Positions 1 through 11,684 of a stretch of 64,000 nucleotides of DNA are shown in pieces. Below the pieces are notes generated by a model. It did no database searches and was not told where the DNA came from. It saw only the letters and a program-made list of their open reading frames with translations. Positions within the stretch are counted from its first letter, which is position 1. Every line of letters begins with the position of its first letter. Source of the stretch: Primula veris (Eukaryota > Streptophyta > Magnoliopsida > Ericales > Primulaceae); contig OY821741.1 in the NCBI GenBank assembly GCA_963682055.1, positions 6,207,501 through 6,271,500 on the forward strand, read 5' to 3'. A program made the translations under genes and the position numbers.

Positions 1-1690
1 ACGACACTGTGTGCACTTTTTGCGATTATGCTTACAATTTGCTGGACCTCCGGTGACCTCATCAGAGGTTTTTCGGACCTTCACGTTGACCAAAGAGCGA
101 AAAATGGTATGCATTTAAGAAAAAACATGCACTTTCAACATATATATAAACTTCATCGGAGATCCACCAATCTTGTAGAATCTCCGACGTACCATCACTG
201 CCACCAAACCATTAACAAGTGATGGGCCATGTAAGGATTAAAACTCTAAATTGATTTGAAATTGATTAGGAAAATAACATTTGAGTGAATTAAAGATGAA
301 GAGAGAGAAAGTTACACTCAATGGGAATAAAATGTTTGAGTAATAATTTTTAGAATTATAGTTTAAAGAGTTATAATTATTTTTGATTTCCCTTATTAAA
401 TTTTACCAACGGTAAACCTGCTTAAATTAAAACCCGCTAAGTTGATAATCTTTTCAATAAAATAATTCCTTTAGTCCCAACTTGACCCAATAAATTTAAT
501 AAAAAATACGGTAGTGTTTTTAAAAATCTCTTTAAAAGTACGTGGTTCCATCAATAGTAAACTATTAACTATTTAGAATTGTACAAATAATTTTGTAAAA
601 TATGACTTTTATTGTTGTTATTTTTATTTAAAGATCTTCTGGCTGGATTTAGTTGCTTATTTTTATTACCGCATCGAAAAGTTTTTGATATCTCGTTTTC
701 AAGCTGCAACAAAAACTTATGAAGATTTAATTGTTGGCTCTTCGACTATTTATTTTGTCATGATTAGTTCTAACTTTTTATTTGGAATGATTAACTTAGA
801 TATATCTTACAGACGAGAAGCAAGGTCATCCCTAACGGTTTCACATCTAATCCAAAAAAAAATCGATACCTTTATCAACCAACAACATTTACAAAGAAAA
901 AAGAAATACGAAAAGATTACAAAAATTTAATTCTCGTCATAACATAACCAAAATTTCCTTGAAACACAGCATAATAAAAACTCAACATATTTGATTTTAA
1001 CGTATCGTAAATGAAACAATTTGGCTCATGCTATAGCCGATCCTTATGAGAATTTGTAATATTATTTGGTTTTGTTTATATAATGGTTAATTTGTTTAAT
1101 CATTATACGTTGAATATTATTTGAATAGTCGTGTACAAGTAATATTAATCAATTTTTGTCGTTATCATATTTTTGCACCAAAATTATGTGAATTGAATTG
1201 AATGACATTCTTTAAATTAGTGAGTTATTAATCTTTAAATTAATAAGTTAGACCAATCACAGTTGCTTTGCTATTATAAAACATAGTTATAGAAAAATGG
1301 GTCATACAACAGTTTCTCTATACAAACTTTATTTTACATAACATGTATTATATAGCAAATAGATGAACAGTAAAATTTAGCAATAGCAAAACACTGTAGC
1401 TTAGGTATTGTATAGATTGAGCGGCAAATCAACTCTCAATTTTATTTATAACGCCACTCTCACCGATGGTGTAATTTGTAAATGTTAATGGTGCGATTAG
1501 ATGAAGCATGAATGTTATTTTTTTTTGTAAATATTGTTTATATATACCTTTTTATTTTTGAAGGAAAATGTTGTTTATATTTGGTACACAAGTTTTTCTT
1601 TTTGATCTTAAAAACACTTTTATGTTTATGGAGAAAAATGAGGTTGTGTTACAACTTTTCTCAATCTTTTGACTCGTCATCCGAAAATTA
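1..1690. other. AT-rich intergenic sequence, no gene recognised
   Basis: The reading frames here are short and have no recognisable domain. No terminal inverted repeats or tandem arrays were noticed. The sequence looks like decayed intergenic DNA. Confidence 0.5.
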
Positions 1691-1701
1691 AATCAAAGAC
1701 T

Positions 1702-1895
1702 TTATAATTGCTAATGGTTTTTTTGGAGTTATTATAATTGCTAATGGTTTTTTTGGAGGTATTATAATTGCTAATGGTTTTTTTGGAGGTATTATAATTG
1801 CTAATGGTTTTTTTGGAGGTATTATAATTGCTAATGGTTTTTTTAGAGGTATTATAATTGCTAATGGTTTTTTTGGAGGTATTATAATTGCAAAT
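1702..1895. repeat. 30-bp minisatellite, about 6.4 copies
   Basis: A 30-bp unit containing ATTGCTAATGGTTTTTTTGG is repeated almost without change about six times, with a degenerate last copy. Because 30 is a multiple of three, the minus strand stays open and encodes a decapeptide repeat (NYNTSKKTIS). That frame (1677-1940) has no other coding signal, so it is best read as a by-product of the repeat. Confidence 0.9.
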
Positions 1896-1944
1896 GTTAT
1901 AGAGAGAAAATTGGAGCCAAAAAAATGAAGTCATGAACAAAAAT

Positions 1945-2785
1945 CTTGTATTTTTTTCTTTATCTTCTGAAAAACAATATGTACTATTTTTTTTTTAGGT
2001 GATCTGTATTTTAGATAAGCCATTGGAGGCAAAATATGTATGATAGAAATCTGTATTTTGTATAATCGTTTGTAAAAGAATACATCATAGAGAATGTGTA
2101 TAATGAATAAAATGGCTTTTATGCTCTAAAATAGAGTTTTTTTTTTATGCAAAACCAATTGCGAATACTTTTATTAATTTATTCACCAGTAAAAGTAAAA
2201 CTGTAAAACCTATGGTATTAGATTAATTAATAAAATATCAATGTCTCGACGTGATTAATTCATACACCTTACTGGTTTTGGTTTAATGTGCTAGATTTTT
2301 CCTTCAAAAATGCTATATGCACATATGTGTGTAAGATGCATATGTGTACGATAACTCATTAACTTTTAAAATCCATATATGGAATAATCTCAAATAGCAT
2401 ATTTCTTAAATTAAAGGAAGATTTGACCAAAAAAACGTGTTGTATCAGCTTTCATATGGTGCACATTAAATTTAAGTGATGATTCCATTCCCCTTATATA
2501 TACAAGCAACCAAATCATTTCCTTAAACATTATATATATTTTTATTTTCTTTCACTTACTTTATTAGTTATTGATAGATGTGTAAGTTGAAAGTAATGAT
2601 ATAAATATTGATAAATAATATCAAATCAATAAAAAGTAAATATGAGAAAAGTTATAAGTAACTTGGAGTTATAAACTAAATTAAAATACAATGTTAAAGT
2701 TGAAAAATGGATGTTTTAATTTATATACCAGAAGTATCATAAGTAAGATGATGGGTTAGCTATAATTTTATTTCTACCACGTATG
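1945..2785. other. Intergenic sequence, nothing recognised
   Basis: AT-rich sequence with no long frame, no clear inverted termini and no tandem array. Confidence 0.4.
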
Positions 2786-2789
2786 CCAT

Positions 2790-2941
2790 CACTATAAACT
2801 AATGTTTAATTTAATGAGAGTTAAAATTTATCACAAGTCTGTCATAAGTCTGTCACAAATTGATTAAACTGTCACAAAATCATTATAAATTGACTAAATT
2901 GTCACCGTTACTAACCACTGGTTTTTTTATTTTTTATAGTG
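2790..2941. mobile_element. CACTA-type MITE, copy 1
   Basis: The element begins CACTATAAA and ends TTTTTATAGTG, so its ends are inverted repeats. It is flanked by CAT on both sides, the 3-bp target duplication expected of CACTA (En/Spm) elements. The interior has the family hallmark of repeated TGTCACAAATTGA/TAAACTGTCAC blocks shared with copies at 6808, 14,695, 15,775 and 16,532. No transposase is encoded. Confidence 0.8.
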
Positions 2942-2944
2942 CAT

Positions 2945-3535
2945 CATCCTGGGTCTGTGTAATGATCTTGCAGATATCATTTATGTTTTTTCTTACCCCA
3001 CCCCATGTAAAAAAGGAAGAAATAAATTCAAAATTGATGAGTTATCCATTTATTTGACAAAATGCATATTCAAAACGTGTGACAAGCATAGGGTTAAACG
3101 CGTGGGAGATGGGAATTATTATGCAAGTGAAAGTGACACACTAATTTAAAAATGGTCCTATCACATAATAATAATAATATGGTCCTCTTTGGTATCAGTA
3201 TGACAGTATATATATACCAATAAAATGCCAATAAATATATGTACAAATTTTCCACATGTCACCTCCCTGGCTTATACAATATGGATAAGTCTATTTACAT
3301 TTTCAATGAGAAATAATAAATAAAACTTGACATTATATGATGATATGTCACATGGTTATTGGAAATATCACTTTTGTTATATGGTCAGTGGTCTTTAGCT
3401 GGTGTTTGGTTGGTGATGAAACTACTTATAGTTTGAAGTTTGAACACATTTGTTTCTTTGGGTCAACCAGACATATATCAAAATGTCATTTATGCCCTTG
3501 GAGTCATTATTAATGGTTAATTACATTAGTGGTCA
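2945..3535. other. Intergenic sequence, nothing recognised
   Basis: AT-rich sequence with a short ATA microsatellite near 3166-3180. No coding frame or transposon ends recognised. Confidence 0.4.
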
Positions 3536-3538
3536 TGC

Positions 3539-3806
3539 TATTAGGTGGAGACTATAACCATAACAAATTAGACGGGATTATGCGTATTAGGTGATGATTA
3601 AGCGTAATTAGACGTGACTAGGTGCTAGGCGATCAGCTTTCTCCTGAATTCTGATCAACTCGGCTTATTTGTCTTTTATTACAAAATTCTATTAGGTAGA
3701 GCCTAGAAACATAACAAATTAGACGGGATTATGCGTATTAGGCGATAATTAAGCGTAATTAGACAGGACTAGGTGCTAGGCGATCAGCTTTCTCCTGAAT
3801 TCTGTC
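3539..3806. repeat. Tandem duplication of about 115 bp, period 151
   Basis: A block containing AACAAATTAGACGGGATTAT and TAGGTGCTAGGCGATCAGCT occurs at 3539-3655 and again at 3690-3806. The spacer sequence ATCAACTCGGCTTATTTGTC recurs in inverted orientation, twice, at about 3842-3893. The pattern suggests local duplication and inversion of a transposon remnant. Confidence 0.8.
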
Positions 3807-4132
3807 TTGCGTCTTTTAGAATATTGACCACGGTAACTTTAAGGACAAATAAGCCGAGTTGATGAATTTTATAAGCCGAGTTGATGAATTTTGAATGTGT
3901 TACGCAATCGGACTGTGATTTTAGACGTACGAGCATTTTGAAGATGTGAATCATATTATCACGGGTACTAATATATACACTATTCCCACACTCATAGTCA
4001 GTTAGCAAAAAAATTTAATTACACCAAACATATTTAAGTCATCAAGTTTTAATGAGTTTATTATAATTATGTTTTGACCCATATGAGTGTGGCTAAGAGT
4101 GTGAAAATAGTGTATCTATCATTACTGTTATA

Positions 4133-5029
4133 TAGGGCTGGAAAAAAATCCCGAAATCCCGAAATCCGAACCCGCACCCGACCCGAGAAGAGTCCCGACA
4201 AACTTCGAGATCGGTGGCAATTTTAATTTCGTTGGGTGTCCCGACCCGACCCGACCCGAATTTCTAATTAATTTTTTATTTCATATTAAATAACATAATC
4301 TTTTTTATTTCAACACTAAAATGTAAGTTAATCTGTATCAAATGAAAGTGATGAGAATCGAACATTGTACATCTAGCGTGTAATGTAATCACTCTACCAT
4401 ATGAGCTACAACCGTTTTTATTTCATATTTTAGTTATAATTAGATAAGTATAATATAAATTTGTAGTTTTGAATATATAAAACTATTAAAATAAAAAATA
4501 TATTTAAATTAAAAAGTTTTATTGTTACTTAAAAAAGATAAGTGATCATTATTTTTCGATTATAAAAACTATAATGATAATGTATCTCATTTAGTATGAT
4601 AATTGTTATTTTTGTGAATAAAACTAAATACTAAAACAATATGATAAAAAAACGTATCAATTTTTTTATCTACTTCATTATTTGTAGTTTCACACTATTT
4701 TTTCTACTACATGTTAATTTCTTTTTGCATTTATTATGAGTGTTATTTTTAAACTATGATTATGTTTCGTGTTAATAACATATTTAGACTTTTCAAATGA
4801 AAATTGTTAACAAAAAATAATTTTGTCGTAAAATAAAAAAGATATGTCGGGAGATTCGGGATAAAGCTATCCCGACCCTACGAGATTCCAAAAATTCAAA
4901 TCCCAAAAAAGTCGGGTCCCGACTTTTGTCGGGTCGGGGTCGGCATTTTTTTTTTCACTTCCTAAAGTAATCGGGTCGGGATATGGGTTGAGTGTTTACG
5001 GATCGGGTCCCGAGCCTAACCCACCCATA
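4133..5029. mobile_element. hAT-like non-autonomous element with CCCGA-rich ends
   Basis: The element starts TAGGGCTGG and both subterminal regions are dense in CCCGA (left) or TCGGG (right), so they are inverted relative to each other. It is flanked by CTGTTATA (4125-4132) and CTATTATA (5030-5037), an 8-bp target duplication with one mismatch, as expected of hAT elements. The interior is AT-rich and has no transposase frame. A tRNA-like module lies inside at 4339-4412. Confidence 0.7.
4339..4412 (-). other. tRNA-like module (Pol III box A and box B) inside the hAT-like element
   Basis: On the minus strand TAGCTCATATGGTAGAG (4408-4392) matches a tRNA D-arm/box A and GTTCGATTC (4363-4355) matches box B exactly. 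A full cloverleaf with a paired acceptor stem is not obvious, so this is a tRNA-derived relic, not a called tRNA gene. Confidence 0.6.
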
Positions 5030-5039
5030 CTATTATATG

Positions 5040-5340
5040 ACCATGTTGTTATCTAATTAAATAAAAACATTTTAGTCACTGTACTTTCATTTATTTTAAT
5101 TGACATGCATATATGGGAAACGAGGGTGAGTGCGTTGCAAAGTCTCACGCAAAGCCACATTCGACCCATCATATAGTGTCACATAGAACCACAAACGACC
5201 TATCATATGCAACATAAGTATTGAACAAAGCTAATATTTCTAAGAAACTACTAATGCCAAACTCAAGTAACATGTCAACAAAGCACTATCAACAAAACAC
5301 TATGATAGAAAAAATGTGAAACCAATCCCTTATCCGACAC
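5040..5340. other. Intergenic sequence, possible left part of LTR-like fragment
   Basis: More GC-rich than its surroundings and continuous with the LTR-like fragment that follows. No gene recognised. Confidence 0.3.
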
Positions 5341-5960
5341 TCTCATGATAAACAAAGTTGACACCGAAAGAATATGGCATAGCGAGAAAAGACTTAACGA
5401 ACAACATTACTGCCGAGGTAGCTACCTCGAATAATATGATAGAACACCTCGGAATGACCTCCAAATACGGCTCCGTCTACCTAGGTACTCTAACTCGAAC
5501 CTCGGGCATATCCCCAGTCCGTCGAGTATCGTACGGAAACCGTAATCAAAATGGCACCAAAGTTGTAACAGAGTTGGCGTCCAAAACATCGTGCGGCGTG
5601 CTGTCCCGACCACTAACGAACTGCCACGCGTCTACCAGTAGACCGAGATATGCGGATGATCGTTAGATGAGAAAGTACGTTCAGCATGATGCAAAAGCTG
5701 ATAATAAAAAATGAACACTATAAATACAGCACTCATTACCTCAAGGGTTGGTTGCTTGATTGATACAGACCAAAAACACATACACTAAATACTGAGAGAT
5801 TCTCTCTCTAGAAATCTGAGCTGAACTAAACAGAATACTTGTAACACCAATCCGGGGTATAAAGCAAAACGTTTGTAACTTGAAAACATTCTCCAAATAA
5901 ATAAAAGAGTCTCTTAATTGCCTTGCTTATATTTACCTAGCGTTTATTCTCCTAATTGCA
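5340..5960 (+). mobile_element. Possible solo LTR or LTR fragment
   Basis: The block is markedly more GC-rich than its neighbours. It has a TATA box (CTATAAATACAGC, about 5719-5731), a downstream TCTCTCTCTAGAAA stretch and AATAAATAAA near 5898, the order of U3, R and polyadenylation signals in a plant LTR. The boundaries and target duplication could not be fixed and no gag-pol sequence is next to it. A 102-codon open frame inside (5358-5666) has no recognisable domain. Confidence 0.35.
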
Positions 5961-5973
5961 TTTATAAATATAT

Positions 5974-6265
5974 ACTTCTATTATAATAAGTCAACACAAG
6001 TCAAATGATTCTGTCCAATTTAGCCATTTTTTTTCAAAAATACCCCTACACGTTTATATTAATTATAATAATATCATACTCTCATAAAAATATAAAAAGT
6101 AAAAACTAATAAAACTATTTATTCCTCTTTAACAATCAAACATTCTTTTAAATCTTAAAATATGTTTTTTTTACTATCCACATATTTATATCATAACTAT
6201 ACATATTTTCTATATTTTTATTACATTAAGTGCCGCACACGTAATGCGTAGGACACGATTACCAG
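5974..6265 (+). mobile_element. Helitron-like non-autonomous element, copy 1
   Basis: This copy shares TTCTATTATAATAAGTC at its left end with three others. Its right end carries a short hairpin-forming CGCACACGTAATGCGT segment followed by ACGATTACCAG and then T. The layout (no inverted termini, hairpin then a CTRR-like end) matches Helitrons. No coding capacity. Confidence 0.6.
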
Positions 6266-6474
6266 TATATACATATGTTATGAGCTTGTGTGTGTTTTAG
6301 ACTACAAATCAAATTAATCCGAAAGTAATGAAAAATTACGCTCGCCACAATGTAATGCTTGCTCAACTGTGATGACCGCTTTTCTAATTACCTCTTGGAA
6401 TAATCATTTTACATTAGTACTCTACCAAAAATGTTACTTCTTTCAAGAAAAGGAGAAAATTGAGAATGTAAAAC

Positions 6475-7020
6475 TGTCGACTTTCAAAATATGGAGGTGT
6501 TTTTTTGTTTCATTTGAACAATTCAATCGAATATAGATATATAATTTATGATCAAAAGTCAAAACAAGGCAACGAGCTGGGCTTTGTAGCGATAGCCTGT
6601 CACCCGGGACTTAATGTGGAGCAATACCGTATTGTTGGAGGTCTCATCGTTGTATCACAATGTGACCAACTCAATTTTTTATTTTTTTAATTTTTTTTTA
6701 AAAAAAAGGCAAACCAATAGTGTCGACTTTCAAAATATGGAGGTGTTTTTTTTGTTTCATTTGAACAATTCAATCGAATATAGATATATAATTTATGATC
6801 AAAAGTCCACTACAAAATAATGTTTAATTTAGTGAGAGTTAAAAGTTGTCACAAACGTGTCACAAATTGACTAAACTGTCACAAAACCGTCACAAATTGA
6901 CTAAATTGTCATAAAAACCGTCGTTAATAAGTTCGTAACAAAAAATATCGTCACTAATCCCGTCGCTATTTCGGTATTTTTTTGTTATAGCGGTAAAAAA
7001 AAAGGCAAACCAATAGTGTC
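6475..7020. repeat. Direct duplication, period 246, with different inserts
   Basis: An approximately 86-bp block starting TGTCGACTTTCAAAATATGG occurs at 6475-6560 and 6721-6807. After each copy the sequence rejoins at GGCAAACCAATAGTGTC (6708 and 7003). Between those points copy 1 has a GC-richer unrelated segment and copy 2 has a CACTA-type MITE. Confidence 0.75.
6808..6992. mobile_element. CACTA-type MITE, copy 2
   Basis: Starts CACTACAAAA and ends TTTTGTTATAGCG. The interior shares the repeated TGTCACAAATTGACTAAACT blocks and the CGTCGCTA/CGTCACTAAT motifs of the other copies. Flanks GTC and GTA are a weak match for a 3-bp target duplication. Confidence 0.7.
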
Positions 7021-7429
7021 CTTATTTGATATTTTATTTATTTATTAATTTATGAGAATATTATTGGGAAGAAGGTAGGAAGGTAGGAAAAAGGATGGCA
7101 GAAATGCAGCATGCATGTAAAAAGTCTAGAAAATCTAGAAAATCTTAAGAACCCAATGTGTGTGGCTTAAAGAAAAAACAGTAGTACATAGTTGTATATT
7201 TTTGACCCATTTTATAGTGATTTGAATCTTTTTGACCTTATAGCAACCTAAAAAAGTGATGTTGGTTTGTGGACTTTTGACCTAATCAATTCCTTGTCGG
7301 CAACTTAGAATTTTGAAGGCAAACCATTGTAATTGGCAAGAAATTAAGGCAACTGGATTTATTCTTCAACATTTGTATGGATTTATAATCGAGGACACGT
7401 CTCCAAATCTTCTATTTCTAATCTCTATC

Positions 7430-7708
7430 ATTTTTTTCGTGTTTTTTTAGCTATTTTCGTTTAAATTTTAAATTTTTATAATATTTTTTTTTATGTTTAT
7501 ACATAGTTACAACATATTTTATACATATTTCATAATATTGAAACATCTTGTTGAGTTAAATTTTTTTTTTCTTTTTTTCGTGTTTTTTAGCTATTTTCGT
7601 CTAAATTTTAAATTTTTATAATATTTTTTTATGTTTATAAATCGTTACAACATATTTTACATATATTTCATAATATTGAAACATCTTGTTGAGTTAAATT
7701 TTTTTTTT
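7430..7708. repeat. Tandem duplication, period 141
   Basis: A 141-bp block (TTTTTAGCTATTTTCGT through GAAACATCTTGTTGAGTTAA) is present twice in direct orientation with few differences. Confidence 0.8.
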
Positions 7709-7709
7709 T

Positions 7710-8335
7710 AATTTTATAATTAATTTACATTAGTTTTTATTTTAATTCTAAAATGTAACATTTTTGAATTTTTTGTAAGAAAAAAATTATCGAAAGGTAT
7801 TAAGACATGTCTAATTGTAATTGTAGTAAAAAAAAATTTAATTCTTTTAAATAACTATTTTTGGTTAAAAACACAATGAGATACGGAATGATATACAGAT
7901 TAGGAAATAGAAGATTTGTACTCAATGTATGTCTATTATTGTAGAATATTATAACGTGTAGGAAAGATTTCATTGTATTGAGAATGATTTATACTACAAA
8001 TGTATTTCCTATCCTAGATTAGAGTTGTTTTATCCTTATTCTACAACTAATTTGTTAATTACCATATTGATTTTACACTATATTCTATATAAAAAATTGT
8101 GAGATATGTAATATAACACTGCAATATCAATATTAATGTTACTGTTAATATTGGGGTTGCAAAACTTTTGTCTCTCAATGAAAACCGACATTGAATAAAA
8201 TTTACCTCCCTTTTTGCCATGACAAAATGTGAGAAATACATAAATAGAAATATTTCAAAGACATTGTATATTTAATTAAAGATAAAACAAAAACACTAAA
8301 GTTCATGCAATACAAAATATCTTATTAAAACTAAC
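7710..8335. other. Intergenic sequence, nothing recognised
   Basis: AT-rich, no coding frame with family similarity and no clear transposon ends. Confidence 0.4.
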
Positions 8336-8337
8336 TA

Positions 8338-8755
8338 CAGTATAACAAACTTAAGTTTTAGGGATAATTTCTTTAAAGACAATCAAATTTTGTCTATAAA
8401 AAAAATAACATTTAGGGGATAAAAATAATTTTTTAGAGACAAAAATAATTTTTTTGTCCTCAAATCTAACTTTTAGGAACAAAAAAAATTTGTCTTCAGA
8501 AACAATCTCATACGGACATTAGAAGACAATTTAATTTCGTGTCAAAAAGTATTTGTACACAAATTTGAATTGTCTTCTTATGTTCGTATGTAATCGTCTT
8601 TAAAGAAAAAATAATTAATTTTTGTGTCTAAATGTTAAATTTGGGAACAAAAAATTTATTTTTATGTCTAAAATATTATTTGTCTCTAAAAATTATTATT
8701 TAGAGACAAAATGTAATTGTATTTAACAAAAAAAATTCTCTAAAACTTTAGTTGT
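8338..8755. mobile_element. Long-armed foldback MITE, copy 1
   Basis: The two halves are imperfect inverted repeats for almost the whole length: AAGTTTTAGGGATAATTTC on the left pairs with the sequence ending CTCTAAAACTT on the right, and CAATCTCATACGGACAT pairs with the ATGTTCGTATGTAATCG block near the centre. A second copy is at 53,235-53,606. No protein is encoded. Confidence 0.7.
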
Positions 8756-9244
8756 TTTTAGTGCTAAAGGTGAGGTTGGTGAGCCTTGTCCACATAACCA
8801 ACACAACCTTATAATTACATATGATCTGCCATAGGAGAAATTATTTGGTACACAAGAACAACACACAGCTAATAAAAACTAAAGTATTTCTTTCATGTTA
8901 TGTGCCTTAGAGGATCGTACATTTTTATTATTAAATAGTGATAAATATATATATGTTAAATACTACATATATATAAATATATATATTAATATTAATAACC
9001 ATCTAAGTCTCATATTAGTGTTTTTTTTATTAACAACATTATCTATTAATTTTTAATAAATAATTGATTTTGGATAAAAAATATTATTATTGTAAATAAA
9101 TAATAAAGACAGAATGTGTTATTTTTTGATTTATTGTAGGATTTAATATACGAATTGGTTAACCAAATTGTTATGTTATCACTTAACAATGTTAACCCAC
9201 CTGCTACTTTTTTTTTTTTTTGAAATAACCCACCTGCTACTTGT

Positions 9245-9664
9245 TGTGGAGGAGTTATGAGAAATGATAAGTGCATTTTTGTCTTTGCGTTCTCTTTTCA
9301 TCTAGGTAATTGCACTTACATATTTGCTGAACTTATGGCCATTAAGAATGGTTTAATGATCTGCCATAATTTGGACATATTTGAAATATATATTGAAAGT
9401 GACTCTGAATTAATTGTTAATTGATGACACAAGAAAAAATCACCTGGTTCTAAATTTTCTCATATTTGGACTGATATTTGTTTACTAATGTCTTTGATTA
9501 GTTGTGATTTAAATCATGTCCACGGGGAACAAAACCAAGTGGCCGATGGGCTTGCCAAACAAGGAGCAAAAGGCTTGAATGCTACTTTTCTCATCCCAAT
9601 GGAGCTTTCTAAAGATGTACATGCAGCTTATTGGTTGGACCAAAAAGGCACCCATGTCTTATAG
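9245..9664 (+). pseudogene. Broken RNase H-like domain (retrotransposon-derived)
   Basis: Reading from 9245 gives GGVMRNDKCIFVFAF, then AELMAIKNGL and ESDSELIV, two consecutive stop codons (TGA TGA at about 9422-9427), and in the same frame HVHGEQNQVADGLAKQGA. This is the order of conserved pieces in the plant RNase H-like domain at the end of non-LTR elements and related pseudogenes: acidic residues in AELMA and ESDS, and the N-x-VADxLAK end. The reading frame ends at TAG 9662-9664. No reverse transcriptase was seen upstream. It is a decayed fragment. Confidence 0.7.
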
Positions 9665-9669
9665 GGAGT

Positions 9670-10640
9670 TCTTTTAATCTCTAACTTTTTTTTTTATGAC
9701 TAATAATGATTGTTGAAACCTTATCTCTTTCCTTGGAAATGAGATTTTAAACCTTGATGAACTTTTGGCTAAAAGATTAAAATATGGATATTTTTGATAT
9801 TTATGACACTAATGACGGTTAAGCTGAAGTTTGGTGGTTATTATATGATTATGAGATTATGTCATGAGAATATAAGAGGTACATTGAGCTAATGAGGAGA
9901 TTTTTCTGAAACTATTTATGCTTACAATTTGCTAGTTTCATGTACTAATTAAAAGATCTTAGATTCAATATAAGTACTTGGTGTTACTTGGTGCAATTAG
10001 CAACAAATATATGATAATTAGAGCAGTTAAAAAGAAGAAGAAATTAGAAACTTTTTGAAGTTTTACTTGCATTTCATTTTGGAATGACAAGCTCTGGTGT
10101 TGTATACATTACATTGCTGGATTTTTGTGTTTTTAAGTGATCTTATTTTTGAATTTACTGGAATAATCCCCTTGCGTTTCCTTTGTTTGGTAAATGTGCA
10201 AACCAACTTTTGTTGATGATTTGCAAAGTGTTTCAAGACACCTCTGTTTTGGCAAGTTTAAAATCTTGAGAATTTTACTTATCCGCATTCGTTTTGTTTA
10301 CTGAATATGATAAGAGGTGATATTTGCATTAGAAAAGTATTTCAGAATAAAGTTTCAGTTAAAATCATTTTTCCCATATTTGTCTTCGATCGTTTTTGGT
10401 TAGATGGTTGTAATATTTGTTGTACTAACGTTTGTAAAACATTTCGAATTATTAATAAAAGTGTGACCGTGATTATTAAAAAAAAATGTTAACTTTATAG
10501 TTAACAACATTATTGTGAATGAAAAACATGTCTAATAACTAACAATTTTTATAACGAAGTCTTAGTATTTAAATGTGTATATTCCATTCGATTGATCTAT
10601 AGCCTTGCTAAATGTTGAAGAAAGTCAAAATTGCCCATAT
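9670..10640. other. Intergenic sequence, nothing recognised
   Basis: No coding similarity. A 61-codon frame at 10,307-10,492 has no features of a real protein. Confidence 0.4.
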
Positions 10641-10644
10641 TAGT

Positions 10645-10681
10645 TAAGACTGTAATTACTAAGATAGTAATTACAGTCTTA
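10645..10681. repeat. Perfect 16-bp hairpin
   Basis: TAAGACTGTAATTACT, a 5-nt loop and its exact reverse complement. Probably the remains of a palindromic MITE. Confidence 0.85.
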
Positions 10682-10744
10682 CTATAGACAATGTGAAAGC
10701 CCACTGTATTTTGATCCTGATATTAATAAAAGAGTATGGATTTT

Positions 10745-10925
10745 TCGAATACAAAAAATCTTTTTTCACGCAAAAACCGTAATTTTAAATACAAACCGTA
10801 ATTCAGAATTACGGTTTACCTTTTTTTGTGAAAAATAAAATAAAAAGGTCAACCGTAAATCAGAATTACGGTTTGTAATTTGGATTTACGGTTTTGACGT
10901 GAAAACGGATTTTTTAAAATCCAGC
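10745..10925. mobile_element. Inverted-repeat MITE with ACGGTTT motifs
   Basis: The left half (AAAAAATC, TTTCACGCAAAAACCGTAA, AAACCGTAATTC) is mirrored by the right half (GAATTACGGTTT, TTTACGGTTTTGACGTGAAA, GGATTTTTT). A small related palindrome with AACCGTAAGTC/GACTTACGGTT sits at about 62,476-62,556. Confidence 0.6.
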
Positions 10926-10929
10926 CTAT

Positions 10930-11680
10930 TGATAAAATGGCATCACCAAAAAAAATATATGTCAAGACTTGTTCATTAATCAGGTAGGTGTCTTTTATTC
11001 TTTTCTTTTACTAATATATGCTTAATTATCACGCATCATGTATTCTAATGATGGTATACAACTTCAATTTAAACCAAAAAATGGATGCAAAAACAAGTAA
11101 CAACTCATGGTAATATTGTGTATCAGCATTTATGAGGTTTCAACTCAATGTGAAAAATTAGTTTTGGTTGTAGGATTAGAGCAAGAAAGCTGATATAGGA
11201 TGGATCTGTTGATACAATCTACATTTCAGAAATACTTAAATTTATGAAAAGGTAGTTATAAGTGGTACTTAATTATTACAAATCCGGACCCTAAAACTAA
11301 TTTTAAAGATTAGTATATATGCTATATGATACTATTACATATGTTACATGATGTTATTTTTTTTTACTTTTTGTTTTTAACTTTGATACTAGATGATTTG
11401 TAATAAATTTTAAACAAAAATTGAGAATTCGGAATTTTAAAAATTAAATATATTTTTATTTACCAATAAATGATTCTTCCTAGATTAAAAAGGAATTGGT
11501 TGGACTGAATATGACTTGCTAGTAAGGTCAGAAATCATGTTACAACATATACTTTGGTAGTAGTCCAAAAAATTATGGTGTAACTTTTATCTCAATCACT
11601 TACTTAATATCTTATTCACTTATTAAATATAAAAAAATACAAAAAATATATGAAATAAAAATAAGCGAGAAAAATACAAA
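10930..11680. other. Intergenic sequence, nothing recognised
   Basis: AT-rich, no gene, no clear repeat ends. Confidence 0.4.
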
Positions 11681-11684
11681 AGAA

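Noticed and set aside
1677..1940. 87-codon minus-strand frame with decapeptide repeats
   Set aside because: It exists only because a 30-bp repeat unit is divisible by three. No start context, domain or flanking coding signal.
4339..4412. A functional tRNA gene
   Set aside because: Box A and B are good, but no paired acceptor stem or standard anticodon arm could be made, and it sits inside a transposon-like element.
5358..5666. 102-codon frame as a protein-coding gene
   Set aside because: It lies inside an LTR-like GC-rich block, overlaps an opposite frame and has no recognisable domain.
10645..10681. Rho-independent-type terminator
   Set aside because: This is plant nuclear DNA with no adjacent operon. 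The hairpin is better explained as MITE debris.
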